Source: Pseudomonas grimontii
Lineage (GTDB): Bacteria; Pseudomonadota; Gammaproteobacteria; Pseudomonadales; Pseudomonadaceae
Reading direction: 5' to 3'
Length of the DNA: 64,000 bases
Assembly (NCBI RefSeq): GCF_007858185.1
Contig: NZ_VFES01000017.1
Coordinates: 62,001 to 126,000 of the forward strand
The notes beneath the pieces are model-generated. The model had not been told where the DNA came from. It was given only the letters and a program-made list of their open reading frames with translations, and did not search any database. Numbering within the stretch: position 1 is the first letter of the stretch; each line of letters begins with the position of its first letter. The translations under genes and the position numbers were made by a program. Of the stretch, positions 28,481 through 36,988 are shown piece by piece.

Positions 28481-29110
28481 TTATACTTCTATGACAAGCA
28501 TGATACCGACCACCACTTGATACGCAGCAAGAACGGTTATGGTAGAGCCGGAAAAGTAGTTTATCAGCTTGAGTCTTGACTCGGACATCCTCGTCTTGAA
28601 TGCGGAAGAAAAACCGCTTAACCCAAGCCACCACACCGCGGAGCCTAGAAATATACCGGTCACCATTGACCACATAGAATATTGGCCTTGGTCGCCGACC
28701 ATGCCATCGCTCATTGACGCGAATAGGGCGATGAACGACAAAATAGTCATCGGGTTCGATAAGGTCAACAGCAAGGTCGTCGAATAAGCCTTCATAATAC
28801 CGGCCTTTTCGCCTGACAAAGCGGTGGCGGGCTCCTTCGACCTTATCGTCTGGTAGCCGATGTATGCCAGGAAAAGTCCGCCGAAAATGCACAACCAGGG
28901 TTTTAACGTAATCAATGTTGTGATAATTGCGGTGATCCCTAGCGCGCCTATAAAACCATACATTGCGTCGGCGGTTGCTGCTCCTAATCCCGTTGCAAAG
29001 CCTGACCGCCAGCCACGCATAAGGCTCCGCTGTATACATAAAAAGCCTATTGGACCAACTGGAGCGGCTATGCACAGCCCAACGATCATTGACTTCATAA
29101 AGATGAACAT
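28481..29110 (-). CDS. LysE/RhtB-family amino-acid exporter
   Basis: A 209-residue inner-membrane protein with six hydrophobic segments. It shows the LysE signature VGLCIAAPVGPIGFLCIQRSLMRGWRSGFATGLGAATADAMYG near the N-terminus. It exports basic or other amino acids. The start at 29110 is chosen because GGAGGGG lies 6 nt before it; an ATG five codons upstream has no ribosome site. It is next to the Lrp/AsnC gene, a common regulator-exporter pairing. Confidence 0.9.
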   Translation of the reverse strand: MFIFMKSMIVGLCIAAPVGPIGFLCIQRSLMRGWRSGFATGLGAATADAMYGFIGALGITAIITTLITLKPWLCIFGGLFLAYIGYQTIRSKEPATALSGEKAGIMKAYSTTLLLTLSNPMTILSFIALFASMSDGMVGDQGQYSMWSMVTGIFLGSAVWWLGLSGFSSAFKTRMSESRLKLINYFSGSTITVLAAYQVVVGIMLVIEV

Positions 29111-29542
29111 AATACCCCTCCGCATTTGAGCTTATAGATTAGATACTAAACACCTCCAGACAAATTAAATATTCATCTATTTTAATTAGTTTATATAGAT
29201 TTTTAAGGCGACAATTAAGCACCGCCTTATTTATTAAGGAAAACAAAAAAACCGTCAGATAGCGGATTTATTCACTGAAAAGATTTCCACGTCGGTCCGT
29301 CTATTCTTGAAGTTCCCCAGGTGGCCTTGCTAAAGCTTACCCACCCCACGCCGATAACGGAGTGCAGCCCTATCTCACACACGGACGTGTCTCTTGCCCT
29401 TAGCCAAACGCCCTTCCCCACCCTTCAGCACTCAAGCACAGCTGGTTGCCACGCATTATGTCGCCCGGTTGTTCGGCACGCCTTCCGCGCCTGGAACACC
29501 TATCCGCCCCCAATATTCCTGATCGATCAAAGGCTCGAACCT
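29111..29542. other. AT-rich gap before the motor operon
   Basis: 432 bp with no convincing gene. The half nearest lysE is AT-rich, with an AAGGCG/CGCCTT inverted repeat around 29207-29230; the half nearest the AAA+ gene is GC-normal and open in frame but codes for nothing recognisable. It should contain promoters for the leftward exporter and the rightward AAA+ operon. Confidence 0.55.
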
Positions 29543-30502
29543 ATGGCAGCGAATGATTATCTGCGCAACAAGATACGCCCCAGCTTTCTTGAAGGTCTGG
29601 ATGCCGAGCCAGCGCCAGCGGCTACGCCCGCCAAGACGGAATTTCGGTGTGTCGAACCGCGTTTTACGCTGGAGCGCGATGTTGTGATGTCCACCGAGCT
29701 CAAACAGCAGTTGGCGGAGGCTGTTGCAAAGATCGAGCACTACCGCACGATTTATATCGAATGGGGTTTCGCCGCCGCAGACCCGGCCGGCAAGGGTACG
29801 ATCCTCAACTTCTATGGCCCTCCCGGCACAGGAAAAACCCTCACCGCCGAGGCGTTTGCCGGCAGCCTGGGCAAGAAGATCATGCTGGTGAGCATCGCCG
29901 ACCTGGAAAGCAAGTTCATGGGCGATACCGCCAAGAACATTGCAAGCGTGTTCCGCAGTGCCCAAGCCGAAGACGCGGTGTTGTTTTTTGATGAAGCCGA
30001 CACCTTGCTGGGCAAGCGTTTGTCCTCTGTCACCCAAGGTATCGATAACGAAGTGAACGCCATGCGCTCGACCCTGCTGATTGAGTTGGAGCGGCACGAA
30101 GGCGTGGTCATCTTTGCGACTAACTTTGCGAAAAACTACGACGCGGCCTTCGTCAGCCGTATCTCTCAACACGTTGGTTTCGAACTGCCGGGCGAGCCGG
30201 AGCGGCTGGCTATCTGGGCGAAGCTGTTGGTGCCCGGTATTCCGCTGGCTGACGCGCGGGAGACGCTACTGAATTCAGCAACGCACCTGTCGGCAGGGCT
30301 GTCAGGGCGCGAGATGCGTACCTGCATGCGCCTGGCGCTGGCCAAGGCAGTCCGTATCCCGGATCAGCCTGCGCTGGCGCAAGCACATTTGCAGGACGCC
30401 ATCGAACAGGTCGGCAGTGCCATGGCACAGATGCAGGCACATGGCGGCAAAACCAACACACCAACATTGGAAGCAGCCCGCACGTTATTGGGCGTGCGCT
30501 GA
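29543..30502 (+). CDS. AAA+ ATPase of the motor operon
   Basis: A 319-residue classical AAA+ protein. Walker A GPPGTGKT is at 92-99, Walker B LFFDEAD at 147-153, sensor 1 in IFATNF (Asn194), a probable arginine finger Arg206 in FVSRISQH, and sensor 2 near LSGREMR (253-259). The N-terminal 40 residues are short and proline-rich, so it lacks a large substrate domain. It would form a hexamer that remodels or unfolds a partner. It is the first gene of a four-gene operon with a ZorA/ZorB-like channel. ATG 29543 follows AAAGG. Confidence 0.85.
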   Translation: MAANDYLRNKIRPSFLEGLDAEPAPAATPAKTEFRCVEPRFTLERDVVMSTELKQQLAEAVAKIEHYRTIYIEWGFAAADPAGKGTILNFYGPPGTGKTLTAEAFAGSLGKKIMLVSIADLESKFMGDTAKNIASVFRSAQAEDAVLFFDEADTLLGKRLSSVTQGIDNEVNAMRSTLLIELERHEGVVIFATNFAKNYDAAFVSRISQHVGFELPGEPERLAIWAKLLVPGIPLADARETLLNSATHLSAGLSGREMRTCMRLALAKAVRIPDQPALAQAHLQDAIEQVGSAMAQMQAHGGKTNTPTLEAARTLLGVR

Positions 30503-30512
30503 GGAGCGAATC

Positions 30513-31748
30513 ATGGGTCTATGGAACTGGGTCAAATCAACCGCGTCCTCTATTTACGAAACGGTGAAGGAGAAAGCCGTTGCTACGGTCAATTGGCTGG
30601 CCGACAAGGCGGAAACGTTTGTCGGCGATGTGAAAAACATCTGGCAATCGGTAAAGCCTTATCTGGCGCATGCACGTGTTGCCCTGACGACGCTGGCGAA
30701 CCTCGCGCCATGGCCGATCGTCAAGTGGATGGCGCTGGGTCTGGAGAAGGTCCTGGGTTTCCTCGAAAACATTGAAAGCCATCCGTTGATGACCAAGCTC
30801 AAACAGGCCATCGACTGGGTCATACAATCCGCCAGGAATATCCGGGAGAAGGTGCTGAACGATATTGAGATCAAAGAAGCCGAAGCCCGGGCGCAAGTAT
30901 TCAAGGAGGGCGCCCCGCAGGTGCCCGCCACCGAGCGCGGCGTAGTGAAAATCGCTGAACTCATCAACGCTTACATGTTGACCAAGGCCAAGATCCAGCG
31001 TGTGGTCAACAGCGAGCAGTTTGCTGATTTCAACCACTACCTGCGCGTGCGTGCCGCCCAAAAGCTGCTGAATTTCTACGAAAGGCGCATGACGTCCATC
31101 GAAAACCTGGCCGACGTTGATGCCGACATGCTCGCGCTGATGGACATCTCTACCAGCTTGCTCGATGAGACACCGACCCTCACCCTCGAACAAACTCAAA
31201 CCCTGAACGAACTCACCACCCTGCACTTCGGCAAGCCAGTCGTGCCGTTCGTCTTCGAGGAGATGACCCTCGCATGGGGCGCAGATCTGCGCCGCCTTGA
31301 GGTCCAGTGGCAAAAACTCAACCAGGACCTGGCCCGCGACAAAGTGCTGGCCAAACGGATGTCCATGGCCAGCCGCACCGAAGCATTGAGCGCAGAAGAA
31401 CAAGTCGTGCTCAACGACCTTGAGCGAAATGTGAGTCGAGACACCCAGCGACTTGAAAACCTCGACGTCAGCATTCGAGAAAAACGCTACTACGTGTATG
31501 CATCGGAAGGCTTTCTCCAGTTGCTGGAAAAAGATGAGCAACAGTTGATTGCCGACGATCAGGAGTATCTGCTCGACCGCAGCGAGGAAGTCGGTTCACT
31601 GATCGCCCGATGCGCTCAACAAAACCTGAAATGGGCCTCCCTGAGCGAAAGCGAACAAGCGCTGCTGATCGACTTCGGTAACATTTTCGAAAATGACTGC
31701 CTTGCTCGGACCGAAGCCGCTCTTCAAGAAGTTGAGGTAGGCGTGTGA
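30513..31748 (+). CDS. Amphipathic and coiled-coil protein of the motor operon
   Basis: A 411-residue protein that I do not recognise. The first 120 residues (MGLWNWVKSTASSIYETVKEKAVATVNWLADKAE onward, written here only in part) form amphipathic helices of the membrane-surface type. Helices with coiled-coil character follow (about 270-340), and the C-terminus is acidic. There is no signal peptide. GAGGAG precedes the ATG. Its stop overlaps the GTG start of the channel gene (GTGA), so the two are translationally coupled. It likely links the AAA+ ATPase to the membrane complex. Confidence 0.7.
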   Translation: MGLWNWVKSTASSIYETVKEKAVATVNWLADKAETFVGDVKNIWQSVKPYLAHARVALTTLANLAPWPIVKWMALGLEKVLGFLENIESHPLMTKLKQAIDWVIQSARNIREKVLNDIEIKEAEARAQVFKEGAPQVPATERGVVKIAELINAYMLTKAKIQRVVNSEQFADFNHYLRVRAAQKLLNFYERRMTSIENLADVDADMLALMDISTSLLDETPTLTLEQTQTLNELTTLHFGKPVVPFVFEEMTLAWGADLRRLEVQWQKLNQDLARDKVLAKRMSMASRTEALSAEEQVVLNDLERNVSRDTQRLENLDVSIREKRYYVYASEGFLQLLEKDEQQLIADDQEYLLDRSEEVGSLIARCAQQNLKWASLSESEQALLIDFGNIFENDCLARTEAALQEVEVGV

Positions 31749-33610
31749 ATAACGAATTAGTGAGTTTTTTACTGCCTCGGTTTGAACCCTTGCAGATGTT
31801 CTTCTTCCTGTTCATCACCGGTGCAACCCTCCTGACGGGATTGATGGTGGCTCTGCGAGCGAACGAGCACCACTGGGAAAAGAAGTGGCAAGGGGGCAAG
31901 TTGGGCACCTCGGGGCTGCGCGCGGATCATGGTTCGATCCACGACCTGAGTGAAGCCGTCTCGACCACTGCCGAGAAAATCGCCGGCATCATGCCCGGGA
32001 TGCTCTTGGTGGTCGGCTTGCTGGGCACCTTCCTGGGTCTGGGCATGGCACTCGATCACGCATCGACTATTTTGCAGAAAAGCGGCAATGCTTCCGTGGG
32101 CGCCATGGGCGGCGCGATGCAGGACATGACCGCGATGATGCAAGGGCTGGGGACCAAGTTCAAAACCTCCACCTGGGGCATCATGGCCTTCATTTTACTG
32201 AAGGTATGGGACTTGCTCCTGGGCTATGAGGGTCGCCGCCTGGCTTGGTGCATCACACAAGTCAAGACGCAAATGTCGACCTCTGAGCAGCAACGCGACA
32301 GCGCCCGCGCCGCTCACGACGCCTTCCTCCAAAACTGCATATCCAGTGCGGCCAAGTACATGACCGGCGCGCTCGGCAAACAGGTCGACACCTTCAGTGA
32401 ACTGATGCAGCAACAGGCCAATCGGCGCCACGGCACTGACGCCGAACAACGGCAGTTATTGCAAACCGGCTTCGACAGCGTCAGTACCCACATCAGTGGT
32501 CTGGCGAACGGCATCAACGGCTTACTGCAAAGTGAGAGCAACAGCCAGCAGATCGCCCGCGAAGGGCAGGCGATCGTCCGCGAAGCCGCAGACACCGCTC
32601 AACGCACCGAACTAGCCCTGAGCGCTTTGACCGACAGCAACAAGCAACATCTGCAAACAGGTTTTGCGGGGCTCGACACTCGTATTGCCAACGTCACCGA
32701 GGGCATCGGTACGCTGCTGCAACGCCACACCGAGAGTTTGCAGGTGCATCGCGACACGCAAGATGTTCTCAGCCAAATCGCCACGTCAGGCAAACGCACT
32801 GAACAGGCGATGACCACGTTTACCGACAACAGCCGCGACAACCTGCAAGCGTTGCAAACGGCAGGAGAAACGATGGGCGACGCGGCCGGCAAGGTGGGCC
32901 AGTCCGCTGCTGAACTGCAAGTCGTGGTGAGTGCCTTGAAGGGTCAGATGGCAGAGGTCATGAATGGCGTCAAAGCGGATTTGAACAGCACGCTGGCCAC
33001 CATGAACAAGGACTTCAGCGACAACCTGCACGGCATGGGCGCGCAACTGGAAAGCGCCACCACAAAACTGGGTGACGTGATGGAGGCCGTCAAGACTGAC
33101 CTGGGTTCGAACATCAAGACCATGAACCACGACTTCGGCACCAACCTGGTCAACATGACCACCAGCCTGGGACAGGCGACCGGGAATATTTCCAAGGCTA
33201 TCGACAGCATGTCCGGCACCGTCAGCCAGGCCATGGAAGAAGTCGCCACCAACATGCAGAAAACTGCTATCGCGCAGGAAAAGACCACGTTGGAGTTCGA
33301 GATGGTGAGTGAGAACCTGAATACGAACATCCTGGCGATCCAGGGCGTGGTGCAGAAACTGTCCAAGGACATTCTCAGCGGCCTTAAAGCCGTATCCGAA
33401 AGCGGCCAGCGCATGGTCTCGCTGGATCAACGTTACGGCAAAGTCTCGGAAATGCTGATCAAGGTCCCCGAGTCCCTCGACGCTCTGGCGAGTGTTGTCA
33501 CGCGCGCGCCTGTGGACCTGCAACCCCTGCTGCAATCCGTGAATCAGTTGACGGGTGTTGCCAACAGCATCAATAAATCAGTCACGGCCCGAAAAGCCGT
33601 GAAAGCCTGA
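31745..33610 (+). CDS. ZorA-like MotA/TolQ/ExbB channel with long repetitive tail
   Basis: A 621-residue protein starting at GTG. Three membrane helices are visible (about 17-37, 81-105 and 142-161), with the MotA/TolQ/ExbB-type core PGMLLVVGLLGTFLGLGMAL and KFKTSTWGIMAFILLKVWDLL. The remaining 450 residues are a soluble helical tail with tandem repeats (two of 64 residues at 239-366, two of 40 at 409-488). Zorya ZorA has this layout: three helices and a long cytoplasmic tail. It should form the stator-like proton or sodium channel with the next gene product. It lies 8 bp before that gene. Confidence 0.8.
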   Translation: MNNELVSFLLPRFEPLQMFFFLFITGATLLTGLMVALRANEHHWEKKWQGGKLGTSGLRADHGSIHDLSEAVSTTAEKIAGIMPGMLLVVGLLGTFLGLGMALDHASTILQKSGNASVGAMGGAMQDMTAMMQGLGTKFKTSTWGIMAFILLKVWDLLLGYEGRRLAWCITQVKTQMSTSEQQRDSARAAHDAFLQNCISSAAKYMTGALGKQVDTFSELMQQQANRRHGTDAEQRQLLQTGFDSVSTHISGLANGINGLLQSESNSQQIAREGQAIVREAADTAQRTELALSALTDSNKQHLQTGFAGLDTRIANVTEGIGTLLQRHTESLQVHRDTQDVLSQIATSGKRTEQAMTTFTDNSRDNLQALQTAGETMGDAAGKVGQSAAELQVVVSALKGQMAEVMNGVKADLNSTLATMNKDFSDNLHGMGAQLESATTKLGDVMEAVKTDLGSNIKTMNHDFGTNLVNMTTSLGQATGNISKAIDSMSGTVSQAMEEVATNMQKTAIAQEKTTLEFEMVSENLNTNILAIQGVVQKLSKDILSGLKAVSESGQRMVSLDQRYGKVSEMLIKVPESLDALASVVTRAPVDLQPLLQSVNQLTGVANSINKSVTARKAVKA

Positions 33611-33618
33611 GCGCCCTT

Positions 33619-34275
33619 ATGAAAGAGAAACCAAGCGAGTGGGTATCCATCTCTGACCTGATGGCAGGCGTAATGGCCGTGGTGATGCTGCTGTTGGTAA
33701 TGTCGGTATTGCAGAATCAATTTGCCGAACTCAAGCGCCAGGAAGAGCAAAACCAAGCGGGGGTGACCGAGCAGGAAAAGGTCACCGGTCTATTGCAGGA
33801 GATGAAAGCCGCCCTGGATGCACAGGGCGACTCCGGGTTGGTTTCGTTCGACCTCGCCGGTAACAAGATGACCCTGGGGGACAAGATGTTCGCCCGGGGC
33901 AGCGCATGCCTGACGGATGAGGCCAAGCGCGAACTTCGCCTCGTCAGCCCACGCATCGCCACCTTCTTTGGCAGTTCGGGTGACGCCCAGATACTGGTGG
34001 AGGGGCATACCGACAATACGCAGGTCGCACGCCCGGTGACTGACTTCGTCAAGTTCTGCACGGTCTACGACGACAACTTCACACTGTCTGCCGCAAGGGC
34101 CAGAGAGGCGCGCAAGTTGATCATCGAACTCCTTGAACCAGGCCAGGCCAAGCGCGTCATCGTTGCCGGCTATGGGGATTCGCAACCGCTGCCAGAGCTT
34201 GATCCGGCGGACGAACACAATCGGCGCGTAGAAGTGCAGTTTGTGAATCGCCGGGATTCGAACAAGCGCATTTGA
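33619..34275 (+). CDS. ZorB-like OmpA/MotB protein
   Basis: A 218-residue protein with one membrane helix near the N-terminus (about 13-30). Its opening SISDLMAGVMAVVMLLLV carries an aspartate (Asp13) at the position of the ion-binding Asp of MotB. A linker is followed by an OmpA-like peptidoglycan-binding domain (about 95-212) with ILVEGHTDNTQV, FTLSAARAREARKLI, VAGYGDSQP and HNRRVEVQFV. It would anchor the channel to the cell wall. ZorB of Zorya has the same architecture. It is the last gene of the rightward operon. Confidence 0.85.
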   Translation: MKEKPSEWVSISDLMAGVMAVVMLLLVMSVLQNQFAELKRQEEQNQAGVTEQEKVTGLLQEMKAALDAQGDSGLVSFDLAGNKMTLGDKMFARGSACLTDEAKRELRLVSPRIATFFGSSGDAQILVEGHTDNTQVARPVTDFVKFCTVYDDNFTLSAARAREARKLIIELLEPGQAKRVIVAGYGDSQPLPELDPADEHNRRVEVQFVNRRDSNKRI

Positions 34276-34289
34276 ATCGGCCGCCGCAC

Positions 34290-34314
34290 CGCCGACAGAC
34301 ACTCCCTGTCGGCG
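34290..34314. terminator. Hairpin between convergent operons
   Basis: CGCCGACAG-ACACTCC-CTGTCGGCG gives a perfect 9-bp stem in the 65-bp gap between the OmpA-like gene and the convergent helical orphan. There is no T-run, but the place suits a shared transcription barrier. Confidence 0.6.
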
Positions 34315-34340
34315 ACGTGGCACACCGGTGATCAGGAAGG

Positions 34341-35489
34341 CTAAGCGGTACGGGGCTGATAGGCGCCGATAAACTCATTGCCCCGCATCTCTACCGTCAA
34401 CACGACCGGCGATTGCTGTTCAACCAGCAATTGCTGCATCTGTCCGATCTCGCTGATTGCACCTGCCATAAACAACGGTAGCGTCTCCTCCTCCCACTCT
34501 CTTAACGATAAGCGATTCGCCTGGATCGTGGATTGAGAATCCAGATAAGAAGACAGATTTTTCGCCCGCGTCTCTACGGCGTCCTTGAAGCCGGACAAGT
34601 GCCCGTTCTCTCCCAGAAACTGACTCGTCACACGGCTCAGCGTCGTTTGACGTCGCTGAACCAGAGCGCTTTCGCCAGGAAATGAGGCCAGCAGTCGGCA
34701 CGCCGCTAACCGGGTTCCCATACACAGTTTCCACTCTTCTGCGCGGGCGTCCGATTTGCTCTGCATCACTTTCAATGCAGCGGTCAATCCAGCCGTGGTT
34801 TCAAACATGCCGGGCGCTTTATGCTCCGTCGCTTCCTTGGCCAGTGTGACCAGTTCGCCTTCCAACTGATTGTGGATCGAGCCCAGATCCAACTCGATGT
34901 CTTCCAGCTTCTGCCTGATCGCCGGGCTCAACTCACCGGCCAGAACCAGCGGTGCAACCTGCGTCAGGTAATTCAGAGCGCCTTTGACAATGGACTTGCG
35001 CCCCTCGACCAAGAACGTCGAGATACCCTCGACGCCCGCCTGAATCTCGCTCAACTTGGCGCTGATGTCGGCCAGGTGCTTTTGAGCCACCACAGCAGAC
35101 GCGATCTGGAACATTGCTGCAGAACTGACCAGTTGCTGAAGCTTTTCAGGCTCAAACAACCTCGCATGTTCCTTGATATGTCCGCCTTGTATCGAGAAGG
35201 CTCGAAAGCCGTGGCCATCTGCGGCCGCCGCGAGAGGACCGTCGATCACCACTTGCATGTATCGGGACTGGGCAACATCGTTCGCGACGATCAGATTGGG
35301 GAGTGTTTGCAGCAACGGGCCCAAACGGTCGATGCCCAAACGAGCGGCATCAACCTTTTCAACGCCGGCAGGAATGACCTGCTGCGCCGCCAACGTAACG
35401 CTCATCAACGGCTTTTCGGCGGACTTACCGATCAACCAGGTTGGCCGGTCGTTGCTTCCAGAGCTCGGCAGCGTGAGGGTGTTTTCCAT
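34341..35489 (-). CDS. Helical orphan protein next to the motor operon
   Basis: A 382-residue protein of unknown family. The N-terminal 90 residues are mixed. From about 105 the pattern FQIASAVVAQKHLADISAKLSEIQAGVEGISTFL is a heptad-like helix of the kind found in membrane-associated or phage-defence-linked hypothetical proteins, followed by a hydrophobic patch (LNYLTQVAPLVLAGELS) and more helices. No catalytic motif is visible. ATG 35489 follows GGAG. It is the last gene of the leftward set, 28 bp after the YaaW-like gene, so they are probably co-transcribed. Confidence 0.65.
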   Translation of the reverse strand: MENTLTLPSSGSNDRPTWLIGKSAEKPLMSVTLAAQQVIPAGVEKVDAARLGIDRLGPLLQTLPNLIVANDVAQSRYMQVVIDGPLAAAADGHGFRAFSIQGGHIKEHARLFEPEKLQQLVSSAAMFQIASAVVAQKHLADISAKLSEIQAGVEGISTFLVEGRKSIVKGALNYLTQVAPLVLAGELSPAIRQKLEDIELDLGSIHNQLEGELVTLAKEATEHKAPGMFETTAGLTAALKVMQSKSDARAEEWKLCMGTRLAACRLLASFPGESALVQRRQTTLSRVTSQFLGENGHLSGFKDAVETRAKNLSSYLDSQSTIQANRLSLREWEEETLPLFMAGAISEIGQMQQLLVEQQSPVVLTVEMRGNEFIGAYQPRTA

Positions 35490-35517
35490 GACAGGCTCCA
35501 GATTCAAATGAGAGGGT

Positions 35518-36327
35518 TCATTGCGCCAGGCCTGCCCCGCATTCGCTGCAGAATTTACTGGTTTTAGGGGTGGGAACCTCACAGGACGGGCAAGTAACCA
35601 ACGCGCTTTTTTGCCGAATGTAGGCGATCTGCACAACGCAAGGCACCGTCACCCGATAGGCCTGACTCGTCAGGGTGTGAGCGCCGGCGATACCCGACAG
35701 CGCTACGCCAATCGGGCCGAAGGCCAACCCCGCTGCTCGACCCGCTATCAGGCTGGTGCCGGTGGCCAATGCGCCCCCCATTGCCAGCCGGGCGAACGCA
35801 CCGGTGGCCAGAAGAGCAGCCTGTATGGCAGCAGGGCCACCGCGGCGTATGGCGGCTTGAATAGCAGCGTATGACACGCCCAAGGGGCCCGTTTCATTTT
35901 GAAAGCCCTTGGAAAAGTCGGCCTGTTCCTGGGCCGACATTTTCTCCCAGGCATCGGACAGCAGCTTCTCCAACACCTTGAGCTCCATGCTCGCAACCGG
36001 TTCATTCTTGCCACCAGTACCGCCCACATGGCTGAGCACATCGGCGACGATCTCAGCATAGGGCACACCGTTGCGGCGGAACAGGTTGACGAAGCTATTA
36101 CCGCCAAAATGTTGCAGCTCGCGAATCAGCAGGAGCAACACACCCCTGGAGAACTTGTTCTTCTTCTTTGCCGACTCCAGTGCTTCACGTACCTCGCTGG
36201 CCATCGCCAGCCGTCCCTTGCCAGAGTCGGTCAGGAAATCGACCAGCACGATTACATCGACTGGATCTGCATCGATAAGCATCTGCAGCAGATCGCTGTC
36301 CCCATTGATATCAATCTCGCTTTCCAT
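35518..36327 (-). CDS. YaaW (UPF0174)-like protein with C-terminal zinc ribbon
   Basis: A 269-residue protein. Residues 1-120 resemble E. coli YaaW: a Dxx-rich start, then LLLLIRELQHFGGNSFVNLFR and GVPYAEIVADVLSHVG. The glycine/alanine-rich hydrophobic zone (about 155-225) can insert in or on the membrane, and TSQAYRVTVPCVVQIAYIR closely matches the YaaW C-terminus. An added zinc ribbon follows, CPSC and CSEC with 12 residues between. YaaW has no proven function. ATG 36327 is used; a TTG one codon earlier is possible. Confidence 0.8.
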   Translation of the reverse strand: MESEIDINGDSDLLQMLIDADPVDVIVLVDFLTDSGKGRLAMASEVREALESAKKKNKFSRGVLLLLIRELQHFGGNSFVNLFRRNGVPYAEIVADVLSHVGGTGGKNEPVASMELKVLEKLLSDAWEKMSAQEQADFSKGFQNETGPLGVSYAAIQAAIRRGGPAAIQAALLATGAFARLAMGGALATGTSLIAGRAAGLAFGPIGVALSGIAGAHTLTSQAYRVTVPCVVQIAYIRQKSALVTCPSCEVPTPKTSKFCSECGAGLAQ

Positions 36328-36418
36328 CAACCATCCCCTGGAGTCCGTTCATGCAAGCCGCAATCAGCGGCCTATTTATCCCTAACTTATCCGCAGCGCG
36401 TGGGAAAACTTTAGCCGG

Positions 36419-36616
36419 TCAGAGGGGCGGCGCCCTGAACTGCGCCGCCACCGTTTCAAACCACCCTGCCGCGCGCATTTTCAGAGCCGTGTTGCCACAC
36501 TTCGGACAGGTGGCCAACCAATCGCCGGGCATCAATGCATCGCTGCGCGGTGCGATGGTTTTCTTCCAATTGCAGTCTTCACACACAAACGTGAAGGGTC
36601 TGGGTTTTATCGGCAT
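36419..36616 (-). CDS. Small zinc-ribbon protein
   Basis: A 65-residue protein with two CxxC pairs, CEDC (12-15) and CPKC (37-40), spaced as in a rubredoxin-like or TFIIS-like zinc ribbon. There is no membrane segment. GGAG stands 9 nt before the ATG. It sits between the coiled-coil membrane gene and the YaaW-like gene in the same direction. The role is unknown; a protein-protein or nucleic-acid adaptor is the simplest guess. Confidence 0.7.
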   Translation of the reverse strand: MPIKPRPFTFVCEDCNWKKTIAPRSDALMPGDWLATCPKCGNTALKMRAAGWFETVAAQFRAPPL

Positions 36617-36647
36617 GGATGTGTTCTCCTGATAATAATGCCGCGAA

Positions 36648-36905
36648 CTATTCTGCGATCGGAATCAGCGCTTGCAGCAATTCCAGCTTTCGCTGCAACT
36701 GCGCGACATGCTCCCGCTCCGCCCGCAACGCCGAGCGCAGCTCGCGGTTTTCCACCTCCCAGATCTGTGCCCAACGCAAATCCTTCTGATAATGGGCGAC
36801 CATTTTCCAAAGCTCGCTCAACTTTAAACATTGCTGTATCAGCACCAGCAGGATGACGCCCATCACCACCAGTGCCCCCGTCGAAACCACTTCCGACATA
36901 CTCAT
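36648..36905 (-). CDS. Small membrane-anchored coiled-coil protein
   Basis: An 85-residue protein with one N-terminal membrane helix (about 8-26, TGALVVMGVILLVLIQQCL) and a basic/acidic coiled coil in the rest (ENRELRSALRAEREHVAQLQRKLELLQ). The layout recalls small phage and defence membrane factors, but I know no family. AAGGAC precedes the ATG at good spacing. It is the first gene of the leftward set and diverges from the WYL regulator. Confidence 0.6.
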   Translation of the reverse strand: MSMSEVVSTGALVVMGVILLVLIQQCLKLSELWKMVAHYQKDLRWAQIWEVENRELRSALRAEREHVAQLQRKLELLQALIPIAE

Positions 36906-36973
36906 GTTTACGTCCTTTACTGTCTTCGATGAATTCCGCTGACAGAGACACGATATGTAGTGATTCACGACAG

Positions 36974-36988
36974 GTCTAGAATGTAGAC
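36974..36988. promoter_or_regulatory. Candidate operator of the WYL regulator
   Basis: GTCTA-GAATG-TAGAC is a 5-bp inverted repeat with a 5-nt centre, placed in the 119-bp gap between divergent genes. BrxR/CapW-type WYL regulators bind short palindromes in such gaps. Assignment is positional. Confidence 0.45.

Noticed and set aside
29321..29542. An N-terminal extension of the AAA+ ATPase from an upstream start
   Set aside because: The 74 extra residues are Pro/His/Thr-rich without family similarity; the ATG at 29543 gives a normal AAA+ start with AAAGG before it.
29543..34275. Calling the motor operon a standard Zorya system
   Set aside because: The two motor genes match ZorA and ZorB in layout, but no ZorC, ZorD helicase or ZorE nuclease is present, so the known type names would be misleading.
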